64,000 bases of DNA from Amoebidium appalachense (Eukaryota > Ichthyosporea). Below the pieces are notes generated by a model that worked only from the letters and a program-made list of their open reading frames with translations, did not search any database and was not told the DNA's origin. Positions within the stretch are counted from its first letter, which is position 1; the number at the start of each line of letters is the position of its first letter. Positions 1 through 11,565 of this stretch are shown here, piece after piece. The position numbers were made by a program, and so were the translations under genes. The stretch covers positions 5,890,001 through 5,954,000 of the forward strand of contig CAVNZM010000010.1 of assembly GCA_963693365.1 (NCBI GenBank), read 5' to 3'.

Positions 1-897
1 CCAAGTCATCGCACTGAAGGATGGCTCCGATCCGGCCGAGCAGTGGAGGAAGATACACCATTTCCGGCGGCATCTTCCCCCCCACCAACAGGCATCACCC
101 CAGATGCTCCACCTGCAAGCCAACGAGGAAGCCACACCCTTACCGGGGGACCTCCCCGGCCCACCCCCCCCCCCCAGCAGCCACCACCGGTAGGGTCACC
201 ACCAGGACACAAGTGCACGGCCCACCCGGCTGACCTGCCGAGCCCACCCACTCCCCGTAGGCTCACCTACACCGACTTGGTGCCCCAGGCCACCTATGAC
301 GAGTGGCAGCAGCAAATCACCCTGATCCCCCCAGACCAACCGATCACCGTTTATACGGACGGCAGCCTCATCCACCCGGGCAGGAGGATAGCCCAGGCCG
401 GAGCCGGGGCGGCACTGGACACCCCGGACCGGAAAGCACCTCCAGTGACGGCCAAGACCAGGCTCCATACGGCCCTATCATCCACCCAAGCCGAACTCAC
501 AGGGGTACTACTAGCCCTCCTGCTCACCCCCACCACCACCCCCATCCACATCAAGCTCGATAACCTCGGAGTAGTCGACCGATGGACGGCAAATATAGAC
601 CCCACCACACCCCCTCGACGCAAGCTAAAGTTCCCCCACATAGTGGAATGGGCTCACGTACGAGACCAACTCTCTCTCCGGCAACCAGGCTCTGTACAGG
701 TATCGTGGGTGAAGGGGCACCAATCCAACACCAAACGGTACGGTCAACGGAATAACGAGGCAGACAAGGCAGCCAATGCAGGAAGAGTCCTCCCCCTCCC
801 CCCCCCCCCCCCCTACCTCCGGCCCCGGGGGGGGGGGGGAAATACTTCCTACGACTACAAGGCCACCGTATCCCCGGCAACATTCCCGGTACACTGA
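1..897 (+). pseudogene. Retrotransposon ribonuclease H domain (partial, frameshifted)
   Basis: The frame is open from the first base, so the true start lies upstream. Counting from the ATG at 43, the RNase H catalytic set is visible: Asp106 in VYTDGS, Glu151 in STQAELTG, Asp173 in KLDNLG, His226 in VKGHQ and Asp241 in NNEADKAANAG. In non-LTR elements this domain degrades the RNA strand of the RNA:DNA hybrid. A Pro-rich linker precedes it. The frame stops at 895-897, just after a C run (about 796-811) and a G run (about 826-839). The next coding block is in another frame, so a homopolymer length change probably broke the ORF. The active-site residues are intact; the polyprotein as a whole is not. 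Confidence 0.88.
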
Positions 898-902
898 ACC
901 GG

Positions 903-1826
903 TTGAACAAGGACTTCCTCACCGACATGGCCGGCAAGACCAAGGCTATGTCCATACTAGCCGACCCCAGACTGCTCCCAGCCGAACGGAACCCCCTCAA
1001 GCTCAACAAGGGGCCCACACAGGCAACCATCGGGGCAGTCAGAGGAAACACTCGTAGCCTGTCCCTGGCCATGGGCACCCTGCCTACCATGGCACGGCTA
1101 CACCGAGATCACCCCACCGTCGTTACACAGCCCACATGCCCCCGGTGCAGCCAGCACCCTGAGACCACCACCCACCTCTGGGCCTGCCCGGCCCATGCCG
1201 GGGAAGTCCCCACCCTGACCACCGCCATCACAGCCTGCATCCACAACGTCCTGCACACTCGTCATCCAAACACCCCCACGGCACAGCACCACCATATGGC
1301 AGCCACGGTGGTAGACCAATGTGCATGGATAAACTGGATAGGAGGCAACGGTGACCCACCTGACCCCGAAGACACCAAGTGGGTCGAACGGGGATTCTGC
1401 CCACGATCGGTGGGCCCACTACTTGCAGCCACCGGCACCACCAAGACCACCACCCGGGCCATCTTAGGAAAAATCACAGTAGAGTTGCAATCCTTTTTCT
1501 TTGCAAAAATTTGGCACCCACGGAACACAACACTCCCCCCCACCCACCCTAAAATGCAAAAACACCACCATATACCCACCACCCGTAGAAAGAAAAGTAT
1601 GGCTCTCCAAAAACCCAAAAAACCAACAAATACACCCCCCACACACACCCGGCGGCCGGCCTGTTCTGAATGCCGGAACACCCACAGACCCGGTGTGCCC
1701 TGTAAAACCCACCTTTTAGTCCACAAAAACATCGCCACAACATACGTACACCAACACATAATGTTAGGCAGCAACCCCCCACCACCACCACCACCACACC
1801 CCATCATCCACCCATACCCACCGTAA
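903..1826 (+). pseudogene. C-terminal Cys/His region of the same retrotransposon polyprotein
   Basis: About 307 codons continue the polyprotein in a shifted frame. They contain a CPRC...H...C-type cluster (CPRCSQHPETTTHLWACPAH) typical of the zinc-binding region after RNase H or reverse transcriptase in non-LTR elements. A second CSEC...C cluster (CSECRNTHRPGVPC) lies near the end, where the composition becomes His/Pro/Thr rich. There is no independent start with recognisable context, so it is best read as the remainder of the upstream ORF. The function of such tails is usually nucleic-acid binding during target-primed reverse transcription; that is family knowledge, not shown here. Confidence 0.75.
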
Positions 1827-2235
1827 ATATTATACACAACACCTAGGACTTCCCAATACTGTAGATCGACCAATGACTCCGAGCCCTCGGTTAACGTTTA
1901 TTGCTAGGTTTTTGAATGGAGGGGAGGACTGGAGCCTCCTGCCGGCGTGGCTGGGGTAGTAGCCCTGGGCAAAGTGTGTACTTATAGTTAGGTTGTGAAG
2001 GATGGTTTAGCTTAGCTGAACTCATAGATAGCACCTTAACTAGTGTACTGTCGGTGCTGTGTGGTAGACGGTAGTTTCCCTAGAGGGCCTGAAAAGGCCT
2101 CCGGGAACAAAACGTGATAAAATAAAAAAAAAAAAAAAAAAAAAAAAAATTCCATCAACACTTCCGACCCCCGACACCACTGCTACCTCGACCACCCCAC
2201 CCCCCACAGTTGACACTGAAGATGATGTTTGTCTG

Positions 2236-4132
2236 GTGTACTCTGGCCCCCCTCCTGCCATCGTCGTTCCCCCGACACCCCCCCCCCACCGGCCCATCAG
2301 TGCCCGTCCAGCCTGCCGACCCTCATCCTGCCCCTGGCAACGTCACACCCATCCGACCCGGCTCCCCCGACAACTTCCACTCGGCCCCGTCCAGCCCGGA
2401 GGTTGCCCCCCCTGCACTTCCGAACTTCCAAGTCCCCCCCCCCCCCCGTCTCCACCTCCCCCGGTTCCTGCACCCCGTCGTTCTGCCCGTCTACAGGGCA
2501 AGGTTGGACTTCAAGCCACCACCACCCTGCCAGTCCCCCCCGGTCCCCCCATCAACATCGACCAACTACCCAAACTTGTCCGTCAACTGTGTTCCGGACC
2601 CAATGGTGACCAGGTCAAGTCAGCCCTCACTGCTGAGTATCAAGCCTTCGTCGACAAAGACATCTTTGAACTTGTTGACCCTCCCCCTGGTGCTAACATC
2701 GTCGGCTTCAAGTGGATTGTCTCCGAGAAAACTCTCAACTCGGCTGGTGACACCAAGATCAAGGCCCGTGGTGTTGCTCAAGGCTTCAGTCAGCAATACG
2801 GTGTTGACTATGAGTTGATTGAGAGCCCTGTCATCCGTCCGGCTGCTCTCCGTGCTATCCTAGCTCTGACCGTTGTTGAAGGTCATGACATCCATCAACT
2901 CGACGTGTCTACGGCCTTTCTCAACAGCCCACTCACCGAGACCATCTACATGAAACAACCCCCGGGATTCATCACCATGGCCACACTTGGCAAGGTCTGG
3001 AGACTCAAGAAAGCCCTGTACGGCCTCAAGCAAGCCTCCAAGGCTTGGTACGACTTCCTCGACGGCATTCTTCTTGCCCATGGCCTGACCCGTACTAAGA
3101 CCGACCCGTGCATCTACCTCCGGTTCTTCCCCAACAACGATGTGGTTCGGGCTGGTAACTACGTCGACGACTCCACCATCACCAACACCCGGGGTTCTAC
3201 TGCTGCCAGTGACCTGGCTGCCCACATCAGCAAGATGGCCAGCTGTCGTATGAGTCCATTTGACCGTATGCTCGGTGTTGATTTTAATCACTCTGATCCC
3301 CATCACCTCCACATGCACCAGAGGTCTTACATCATGGATATCATCCACGACTTCAACCTCACCGATGCCAAGTCCAAGTCTACCCCCATCCCTGCAGGCA
3401 CCACCGTCTCCCTGGCTGACTGCCCCCCCCAACTGTTCACCGTGCCCTACCGTGAGTTACTCGGCCGTCTCCTCTGGGTGGCACGGTGCACACGTCCCGA
3501 CATTGCCTATGCCATCGGCTTCCTTGGTCGGTTCAGCACCAACCCCGGCAAGACTCACTGGGACCTTCTCCGTCGTGTGGCCCGGTACCTGCTCGGCACC
3601 ATTGACCTTGGCATTGACTACAAGTACTCGGCCACCCAGGCCCCCATACTCGAATGCTACACGGATGCTGACTTTGCTGGTTGTGCTGACAGCAAGAAGT
3701 CTACCACCGGCTACATCATCGAGTTTGCTGGTATGCCCATCATCTGGTACTCCAAGCTCCAGCCCATCACGGCCACCAGCACCACTGAAGCTGAGCTGAT
3801 TGCTCTCAATGCTGGTACCCAAGAAGTTGCTTGGGTCCGTGACCTCTTCAAGGAACTCGGCTGCCCCATGCTTGCTCCGACTCCGGTGTACTGTGACAAC
3901 CAGTCGACCATTGCCATCGTCAACTCCACCGGCATCAAGCACCGTACCAAACACCGTGTGTGACATTGCCGTCCGGTATCACAACACCAAGGACTACATT
4001 GCAAGTGGGGATGTGGTTGTCCACTACGTTGAATCAGCCCACAACTTAGCTGACATCCTCACCAAACCCCTCCCCGGCCCGAGTCATGTCAACCATCGTG
4101 CTAAACTTTGTTTGCCGGATATTGTGGATTGA
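2236..4132 (+). pseudogene. Copia-type reverse transcriptase/RNase H (one frameshift)
   Basis: Landmarks in order are FKWIVSEK, the QLDVSTAFLNSPL block, KALYGLKQASKAWYDFL, the polymerase active site YVDD (3160-3171), RRVARYLLGT, then RNase H with YTDADFAGCADSKKSTTGY, STTEAELIAL and CDNQSTI. These define the copia RVT_2 polymerase and its adjoining RNase H. The first frame stops at 3961-3963 just after HRTKH. The expected continuation (DIAVRYHNTKDY to LADILTKPL) is in another frame and ends at 4132, so a short indel near 3955 disables the protein. Codon use is even and GC-rich in this block, unlike the AT-rich LTR, and few other lesions are visible, which suggests a fairly young copy. Confidence 0.95.
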
Positions 4133-4352
4133 CCCGTCCTACTTCAAGAGTGATTTTCTAATGTTTACTACTTACTTTATCATAATCATTATTTCATACG
4201 TATATTGCCTTTGTGGGTATGCCCACTTAGGGTTTATATATAAGGTTTGACCTGTACCATGACTCTACTCTATCTTTCACTGGTTTAAAACCCAGTTAAT
4301 CAAACCCCGACTATACACGTTATACATATTCGTTGTTTTTGCCCCGGTTCCT

Positions 4353-4437
4353 TTCCCCCCTCCCCCCCTCCCCCCCTTCCCCCCCCCTTCCCCCCCCTCC
4401 CCCCCTTCCTCCCCCCCCCCCCCCCCCCCCGCGGGAA
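4353..4437. repeat. C-rich homopolymer cluster in the copia 3' untranslated region
   Basis: A nearly pure C tract with scattered T lies between the polymerase stop and the purine tract of the copia element. It resembles the C/G tracts found in introns elsewhere in the window, so the same process acts on mobile elements and genes alike. Confidence 0.9.
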
Positions 4438-4543
4438 AAGTACACACTTTAATTTTTTTTTTTCCGTTTCTGTTCTCAAGTGGGGAGATTTCACTAGTTC
4501 AGTGGGGATATGATAACACAAACTTCAAAGTCTTAAGTGGGGA

Positions 4544-5471
4544 TGTTGTAATACGTAGTATTTACATATGGTAAGATCTTCTCAGTTTGTGTTATGTTTC
4601 AGTTCATATGCTTAGTGTAAAAGCTACACTCCTATTACGTAAAGTGTAGCATCGATCTCCGATATGCTTGTATACTTGTAATCGTCTTGTATCGGCTTTA
4701 ATCGTGTGTTGTAATATCGATTAGAATATTTATATGTGTGTACACGGATCCACCCACTCAGGGAGAGACGTGTACATGTTCGTGTGTACATAAATATCTC
4801 TGGTTATAGTTATGCTATTGCTATCTTGTTTGTTGATCTGTGCTCTCTTTTCCTTCCTCTTTCTCCTTCCTTATTTTCTTTTCTTTCTCTCTTTGTCTTC
4901 ATGTGTATAATCGTATTTCTTTTCTACTAATATATGTTAGGTAGATTTGTGTTACTTAATACGTGTTCATTGGACGGTAACACACTTAGGCTACACTTAG
5001 AATAGCATGTGTGTTTAGACTTCATTAATTTACTTTAGTTTTCATGTGTTGCCGGGCTTTAACCAATCATCAAGGTTAAGTGTGATATGTCTGAGTCTTT
5101 GCAGTATGTCATAGGTTAGAACTTCCTTGATGATGACACAAGTTGACCTTAACTAGTGTCTGTGTCCTATCGTGTGCGTCTCCGCGTACCGGATCTCTCT
5201 GAAAGCAATTGGTTCTTAGTGATTGGTTTCTATTAGAGATAGATCTGATTTCCGACTGGTCGGAAATCATGTATGGATTGGACTTAGAGGAATTTCAGGT
5301 ATTTATTCGAAGATCAGAATAAATTCAGTTCAGTCGTGTCTAAACATTGATGTCTGTTGTGTACACTGCTCCGATCGTTTCGTGTTTTGTTGTTGTGTGT
5401 GTCTGTGGTGTTTTCACACTGCACCACTGTGTCTCTGCTTACATCCCAAATACTTATAACATTTAACAACA
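4544..5471 (+). repeat. Copia 3' LTR
   Basis: It is preceded by a purine tract AAGTGGGGA (4535-4543), the usual plus-strand primer. It opens TGTTGTAATA and closes TTTAACAACA, so the ends are short inverted repeats bounded by TG...CA. Length is about 928 bp. The right boundary is set only by the inverted terminal match because no second LTR is present for comparison. A nearby alternative end is TATAACA at 5461. Confidence 0.7.
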
Positions 5472-5549
5472 ACACGTTCCTTCTCTCTTCTGCCGTCCAA
5501 GTGCTGCTCGCTTGTTCCGATCATGCACCCCTGTTGCTTTTTCCGTTTT

Positions 5550-6527
5550 CGCACTATCGTGGCGTTGCTGTTTGGGTTGCGTTCTGCGAGTGGTGCTCGA
5601 CCGTGTGGTGGTGTTTGCTGGGGCGTGCTGGTGGGGTCGGCTGTTTGCGCGGGGGGTTGGGTGGGGAGGGGGCCTGCCTGCTCGGGACGAATGTTGTGCA
5701 CTGTACCGAACCGCTGTCTTGCTGTTTTGAGGGCAAAGACTTCTGCCTCCAATTCGGGTGTCGCCGGGTGTGCTCGAGGTATATTGTGCTGGTGCTCCAA
5801 CCGTCATCAGAGTAGGCTAGCAACGCGTCTGGGTGGATATACTTAACGGCCGTTTCCATTTCCTCTGACATGAGACTCGAGGGCACTACAATGGTGGGTG
5901 GGAGGGCGTCACCGGACGCAACAATAGTAGGAATGATGGATAGGTGCCAGTCTTGCTCCGCAAACCCATAGCCGACTTTGTATGTTTTTCATGTCTGTGA
6001 CCGTGAGAAGTTTCTGACCCGCACGCACGTTGGTTATGCGCAGTTGTTTCTCGTCGTCATTGAACAGATTCTTCTCCACGTTTATCTGCTTTTCTTCCAC
6101 CAGTTCCTCCACCATATCAAACCACGAATTCATCTTCTCCTCCGTGAGAGCGGAAACGCGCGCTTTCGAAAGTTCGTTTGGTTTGCGGAAATTGAGGTTG
6201 TAATTATAACCGTGCTGTTTGGCACGGCGTTCGAACAAATTGAACCACCCCTCACCTGGAAGCCCGTCTGCTGTATTGAATTTTTTTTGCCGTTACGCTC
6301 AGCAATGTCCCGTGCAGACCTGAGAACTTCAGCACGAGAAACCCCCAACCCCCTCCCAGCCAGGAACACCAGCCCACTAGCAAGGCCAATCTCCTCATCT
6401 CAGTGTTAGAATGGGCTTAGGGCCCGGTTTCTTGTTTCCATACTCAGGGTCTTTTTTGTGTCTGTATAGGGTTGCAACGGAAATGCCAGTGGTTGCAGCT
6501 ACTTCATCAGCAATCTTGCGCGAACAT
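5550..6527 (-). pseudogene. Decayed pogo/Jerky (Tigger)-type DDE transposase
   Basis: Read on the minus strand from 6527, the order is: a helix-turn-helix-like piece (CSRKIADEVAATTGISVATL, RHKKDPEYGNKKPGPKP), a CENP-B-like DNA-binding region (AGRGLGVSRAEVLRSARDIA), then FERRAKQHGYNYNLNFRKP, LSKARVSALTEEKMNSWFDM and the INVEKNLFNDDE block that matches the IFN.DE start of the DDE_1 catalytic core. It ends with DALLAYSDDGWSTSTI. The parts lie in at least three frames with stops between them, so it is a relic. The family call rests on motif order from memory. No terminal inverted repeats were located. Confidence 0.65.
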
Positions 6528-6539
6528 CCAAAACATATC

Positions 6540-7337
6540 AAACCCATCTAGGATATGCAACTGTATATTAATGGATAGCTTTTGGATATCCACACGATAT
6601 GTAGGATGGTTTCAGTCGAACATATCAATACCATCCACTGGATATATACAACATGTCTATTTCCTCCTGACCTCCAACCAATGTCCAATATGTATGTAGT
6701 TGCATGCTTAGATAGTGATCAAGATATTGCACCCCCAATAGATATCACATATGGATATCCATGCTGTACCTCCATTGGGCATCGTTGTGATATCAAATAT
6801 CTGGATATGCAATCAATGCATATATGGATACATAAGTGCACCTATAATGGCCATTAAATACACATTAGATGCATATGAATGCAGACATCAAAGGCCACCT
6901 GCATGTATTGGATATTAGACAGATGCCCACAATGGATATCGACGCTGGATATCCAATGATGGAATTTCAACTGCATTCCTCCGTTGGATAGCTATATGGA
7001 TATGTAACATTCTGGATATCCATTTGGATGCTTAGCTGTATATTAGACTGGATCAGTAACAACATATCCAATACATGACTGACAAGGATATCCGATCAAA
7101 ATCCCCATACAGATATCAAGATATCCCTGTAGCAAGACATGCAATACACCTAACAAGTATATCCAATGGCGGTCTATAGTGGATGTCCATATTGGATATC
7201 CATTATAATATCCAGATGGATCGCTAATACATGTGCATTTGACCCCAACGCTAATGAACAATGCATGCCCATATTGGATACGTTCCATGGATATCCATTC
7301 CGATATCCAGATACATACGCATTTGCTCGTCCACTAG
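6540..7337. repeat. GGATATCC-rich degenerate satellite, left part
   Basis: The sequence is dominated by variants of GGATATCC and ATATCCA with recurrent anchors such as CATTTG...CCC, CCACTAGACCCT and AATGCATG. Two CATTTG anchors (about 7228 and 7320) are roughly 90 bp apart, suggesting an eroded ~90-bp tandem unit. It continues beyond the LTR element at 10902. Short ORFs across it look like chance. Confidence 0.75.
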
Positions 7338-7342
7338 ACCCT

Positions 7343-7822
7343 TGTAAACAACTGTACACATGAACTGTACATGTTTACTAAAGAATGTGATCTACTAGCA
7401 CACGATTCGTGCTTTGTCATGAATATCACATAAATATTATGTCCGCACCAATAGGACTCACTCTGACCTAAGAATTGAACCATATATGGTTCTTCAGCTG
7501 CATACCACATAAACGAAGTGAACCAATAAGAGGTTTGCATAAATAGGACAAAGGTCTGACTGGCTCGGACCGCACCAGAATCACGAATGGCATGTTGCCA
7601 CCCGCGCTGGCCGCGGATGAACCAATCCTGGGCCTTGATCCGAAACCTGGGGGCTATATAACAAAGCCGTCCCAGTACGGGGATCACATCAGTGAAGTCT
7701 GAGACAGACTGAGTCGGCCCATAGTAAAAGCAACTTGGCCGCGTGTGCCTTTCTACCCGTTCTCTGTCTTTATTCTGATTCAGTTGTTCTCTGCCTTATC
7801 CCAACTAGTCCAACTGTTTACA
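7343..7822 (+). repeat. 5' LTR of the 7.3-10.9 kb element
   Basis: 480 bp, apparently identical to the 3' copy. It carries two CCAAT motifs (GAACCAATAAG and GAACCAATCC) and a TATATAA box at 7655-7661, the layout of an RNA polymerase II promoter in the U3 part of an LTR. Confidence 0.97.
7655..7661 (+). promoter_or_regulatory. TATA box of the 5' LTR
   Basis: GGGCTATATAACAAAG lies about 30 bp before a GTACGGGGATCACATCAGT stretch where initiation would be expected. The same box recurs in the 3' LTR at about 10729. The exact start site is not determinable here. Confidence 0.55.
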
Positions 7823-8849
7823 TTGGCGACCGCGCAGTTCAAGAATCTCGCATCCTTCGAATCTCACATCTTTCAATCAGTTCAAGAATCTCACATCTTT
7901 CAATCAGCTCAAGAATCTCCCATGGCCGATCACAATCCTTTTTACCCCGATGATAGGCACATCTTTCCTTGTCCGGCTTAGAATATATACACCTACAAGT
8001 TTGAAGTGGCCAGCCCACCTACACGGAAAGAATTGAAAGCATGTAAAACTTCTTTTGCTACGACACATCAAAAATGTGAAGAAAAACGAATACACAACGA
8101 AACAACGAATACACGAACAAACGAATAAAGAATTGCTAACGAAGCAATGAACCAACGAAAAACGAACCATCACGAATACGCAATGAAATAAAGAATTAAC
8201 GACAAACGATTGCATAGAGGAAATACGAAATGAATGCAACACGAAAACAAAACGAAGTAACGAAGTTATCAAACGACAAAAAACGAAAAACGAAAGCAAA
8301 ATGAACTGGAAATACGAAAATGAAAGGACGAATGCACAACACTGCTTGGGTTGCAATGCACACAGCCCCCTCTATGTTAGGAAGAAAATAAAACCGTTGC
8401 CCTTGCGTGCATTGCCCTATTGCACACTGCCATCGTGTCCATGCCACCGCATGCACGTCCACACTCGCAAGCCAGATGCACGGCCACTTTCAGCACAAAT
8501 GCACTTAACGAAGAAGATAGTCGCTGTTGCTATAGCATGTAGGACCTAAGATCTTATGAAAGTAGTGTTGCATGCACGCTTCGAATCCCTTGCTGTTCTC
8601 GAATACAGCATGCCCCATAGTTTAGCGCCCAGGATGCACAACATGCGCATGAATGTATGCTGGCATGCCTAAACACATTACGAACATATGCCTGACTCAT
8701 GTATGGCGGCCCTTCCTGGTGCCACGCCCTAACGAATTTGCACTCTTGGTGCACAAAAGGCATGTAATAAAGTCGATGCAGAACTTTTGTTCATGCATGT
8801 GAAAAACAAAGAAGGTGTTGGGTACGAATTTTAAGGTGAATGCCCGTCT

Positions 8850-9167
8850 GTGGCAATACGGTGTAACATACCAATTACACTGTCAAGCCTTGCACTAGCT
8901 GCCGGCACACCCCCACCAGAACAAAAGAATGTGGTATGGGCACCGCTCCCTCACAACCCCATCATACAGTGTCAGTATTTTGGCTGGAAGCCTTTCAGTT
9001 TCGAATTACGAATACCCTCCTTCACTACTGAAGAAAGTGACGTGGAAGACAAATACGAATACGAATGCAAGGTGTTGTTGACTAACACATCGGACCATCA
9101 TGTGTACCTACTAGGCCCTGGTACGGAGGTGACCATGTTATTCCCTTGCAATATGATGACACTGTAA
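8850..9167 (+). other. Short ORF inside the LTR element (105 codons), function unknown
   Basis: This is the best-looking frame in the element interior, with balanced composition. Its C-terminal part (CKVLLTNTSDHHVYL, then GPGTEVTMLF) has the loose V-L-x-N-x-S-D...G-x-x-I/V pattern of a dUTPase-like beta fold, but the diagnostic dUTPase motifs are not present, so I do not assign that function. The neighbouring stretch 9760-10000 also reads as broken coding sequence (EEHLGIFIHVFPSSDDAEL, KGKKCYLFMKEAAFPAMV) with stops. Together they suggest a captured or heavily decayed protein rather than normal gag-pol. Confidence 0.3.
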
Positions 9168-10416
9168 CTATTTAGCACGTGCATACCCCACCAATGGGCA
9201 CATGCGGGAGACAACCCCACAAGCTGCCTTATTGGGCACCTCTGCTAAAACGAATATTCTTCTCACGAAGGAACAGAAGAATGCCACGAACACGAACCAC
9301 ACACTCACCAGGCAGCTACTTACATCTAATGTATGTAAGAAGTAGGGTGTGTGAACGGGGTAACTTCATGAACACCAACACGAAAGAAAGCACAGCACAA
9401 AGCAGTTCCACGAATACGAATGGTTTTGGTATTCCACACAACGAACAGAACCTACAGTAGGGCCACCTACAAATGAAGCAGAGGATGGGGCACCATCCAG
9501 ACCTGCACTGGAGGATATGAAAACACGAAGCGCGCTCACGAAGTTGCTTACAAAAGAAAGGGCGACTCCGACGACTTTTCTTTTTAGGCCAAGCCTCCAG
9601 AAGAATGTATTATGCCTGGAATCCCCCTGCTCAACGAAAATGGCTGGCAAATGGGATACGAAAACTGCTCACGAATGGAAGCATGTGTTTTCTGAAGGAG
9701 GCTTGCTTTGCCTACCCTCTTCTTATGAATTATGAACCGGGCTTTTACTGGTTCTGACGGGTGATATATTTCTTTATGTCGCCCAACGAAGAACACTTGG
9801 GCATTTTTATTCATGTTTTTCCCAGCTCCGATGATGCAGAGTTAAAGCTGAAAGGAAAGAAGTGCTATTTGTTCATGAAAGAAGCGGCTTTTCCGGCCAT
9901 GGTGACTCGCCTTACAGTCTTATGGTAGAACCGGGATAAGGAGCAGTGGCTAAGCCTTGAAGCTATCCACCACTACCTGAGCTACGAAGTGACCTAAGGC
10001 TCGAGTTATATTCATTATCGAATGTTTGGTATGATCATTCATCCACACAACCAAATTACTCGCAATTGAAAACGAATCTGCGGGAGTATCCTAAAAAGGA
10101 AAAATTCCCAAAAAGGAAAATACTACTTCTACAGAAAAGCCAAGCACAGAGACGAAGGCTTAGCGAATTATTCGCACGCACACTCTGCAACAATCTTCGC
10201 CACGAAAATGAAATCACAGAAGAATGCTGCATGAATTTACGTTTTGGCAAATGAAGAAGTGCTCATAGACGTGCACAACTCTATTCCACCGTCCTTGCTC
10301 TGTTCTGTCCAGCAGCTCGGCACACACAAGAATTCTCGCTGAAGGTTGTTTATCGCCTCTCAGCCTGGTGGTTTGCTTGTCTAACGACACCACCAGGCTC
10401 CCGACAAGGGGGGGAG

Positions 10417-10896
10417 TGTAAACAACTGTACACATGAACTGTACATGTTTACTAAAGAATGTGATCTACTAGCACACGATTCGTGCTTTGTCATGAATAT
10501 CACATAAATATTATGTCCGCACCAATAGGACTCACTCTGACCTAAGAATTGAACCATATATGGTTCTTCAGCTGCATACCACATAAACGAAGTGAACCAA
10601 TAAGAGGTTTGCATAAATAGGACAAAGGTCTGACTGGCTCGGACCGCACCAGAATCACGAATGGCATGTTGCCACCCGCGCTGGCCGCGGATGAACCAAT
10701 CCTGGGCCTTGATCCGAAACCTGGGGGCTATATAACAAAGCCGTCCCAGTACGGGGATCACATCAGTGAAGTCTGAGACAGACTGAGTCGGCCCATAGTA
10801 AAAGCAACTTGGCCGCGTGTGCCTTTCTACCCGTTCTCTGTCTTTATTCTGATTCAGTTGTTCTCTGCCTTATCCCAACTAGTCCAACTGTTTACA
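10417..10896 (+). repeat. 3' LTR of the 7.3-10.9 kb element
   Basis: Identical as read to 7343-7822, preceded by the purine tract at 10406-10416 and followed by the ACCCT target duplication. Confidence 0.97.
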
Positions 10897-10901
10897 ACCC
10901 T

Positions 10902-11565
10902 CCTATAATAACCAAAGCATGACGATTCCACATATCCAATTAGATCACCAAATATGGCTCTGACGGTTATCCATATACACCCGCACGCTGATGTCCAATA
11001 GACAATCATACTAAGACACAATGGATAGCTATACTGGTTATCTAGGCTCAACATCCATACAGATATCTTGATACAGCTGCATTTGCCCATCCACTAGACC
11101 CTAATACTAATATCCAATGCATGACGAAAATACATATCACAATAGACCCCCATACCGATCTCCAACGGCTATCCATATGCACCCCTGCTTACCCATCCAA
11201 TATATGTCGATATTCATATACAATGCATCACCATTCACAATATCTAATTTTAATATCCAACATGATATGCGGATACATATACACCTACATATGCACTCGG
11301 CACCTATGTTGATACCTAATGCATGAAAAACAAACATATCAAAGTAGATGTCCAACCTAATGCCTAACACTTAACAAACATACATGTTTTGGGATATCCA
11401 TTAACACCCGTATCTAATACTTAAAATATCACTATAACAGCTATCTGGGTTGATACCCATACAGATAGCCAGATACATCTGTAGCTACATCTCTAGGGTA
11501 TATCCACTGGATTAATTGCATAATTTTGGTACTGTATATCTGCAACATATCTATTAGTGTATATT
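10902..11565. repeat. GGATATCC-rich degenerate satellite, right part
   Basis: It resumes the satellite interrupted by the LTR element. The word CCACTAGACCCT at 11090-11101 is the same as the sequence at the left insertion junction (7331-7342), so the element landed in one unit of a tandem array and another unit lies to the right. 11566-11779 is AT-rich with no feature I can name. Confidence 0.7.

Larger units (their letters stand above)
1..2149 (+). mobile_element. 3' portion of a non-LTR (L1-type) retrotransposon with poly(A) tail
   Basis: The window opens inside an element reading left to right: an RNase H domain, a Cys/His-containing C-terminal region, then an untranslated stretch (1827-2120), an AATAAA signal at 2121-2126 and an A run ending at 2149. 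That order (reverse transcriptase expected upstream, RNase H, zinc-knuckle tail, 3' UTR, poly(A)) is the usual 3' end of non-LTR retrotransposons. Directly after the poly(A) the sequence changes to the proline-rich linker of a copia element in the same orientation, which suggests this element inserted into the copia element. The 5' end and the other target-site copy are outside the window. Confidence 0.85.
2150..5471 (+). mobile_element. 3' half of a Ty1/copia LTR retrotransposon
   Basis: It comprises a proline-rich linker (2150-2500), reverse transcriptase and RNase H (2236-4132), a non-coding stretch holding a C-rich insert, a purine tract (4535-4543) and a 3' LTR (4544-5471). Gag, protease and integrase should lie upstream but are replaced by the non-LTR element that ends at 2149. 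The 5' LTR is not in the window. The RT-RNase H order after an integrase linker, and the YVDD box, are copia hallmarks (in Ty3/gypsy elements the integrase follows RNase H). Confidence 0.95.
7343..10896 (+). mobile_element. Young non-autonomous LTR retrotransposon with intact ends and target duplication
   Basis: Two 480-bp direct repeats (7343-7822 and 10417-10896) begin TGTAAACA and end TTTACA, and I find no difference between them. ACCCT flanks the element on both sides (7338-7342 and 10897-10901), a perfect 5-bp target duplication. The interior begins TTGGCGACCGCGCAG, a plausible primer-binding site of the kind seen in Ty3/gypsy-like elements, and ends with the purine tract AAGGGGGGGAG (10406-10416). 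The 2.6-kb interior has no recognisable reverse transcriptase, integrase or protease. It is full of ACGAA/CGAAT words and short interrupted frames. It must have been mobilised by enzymes encoded elsewhere. Confidence 0.96.
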
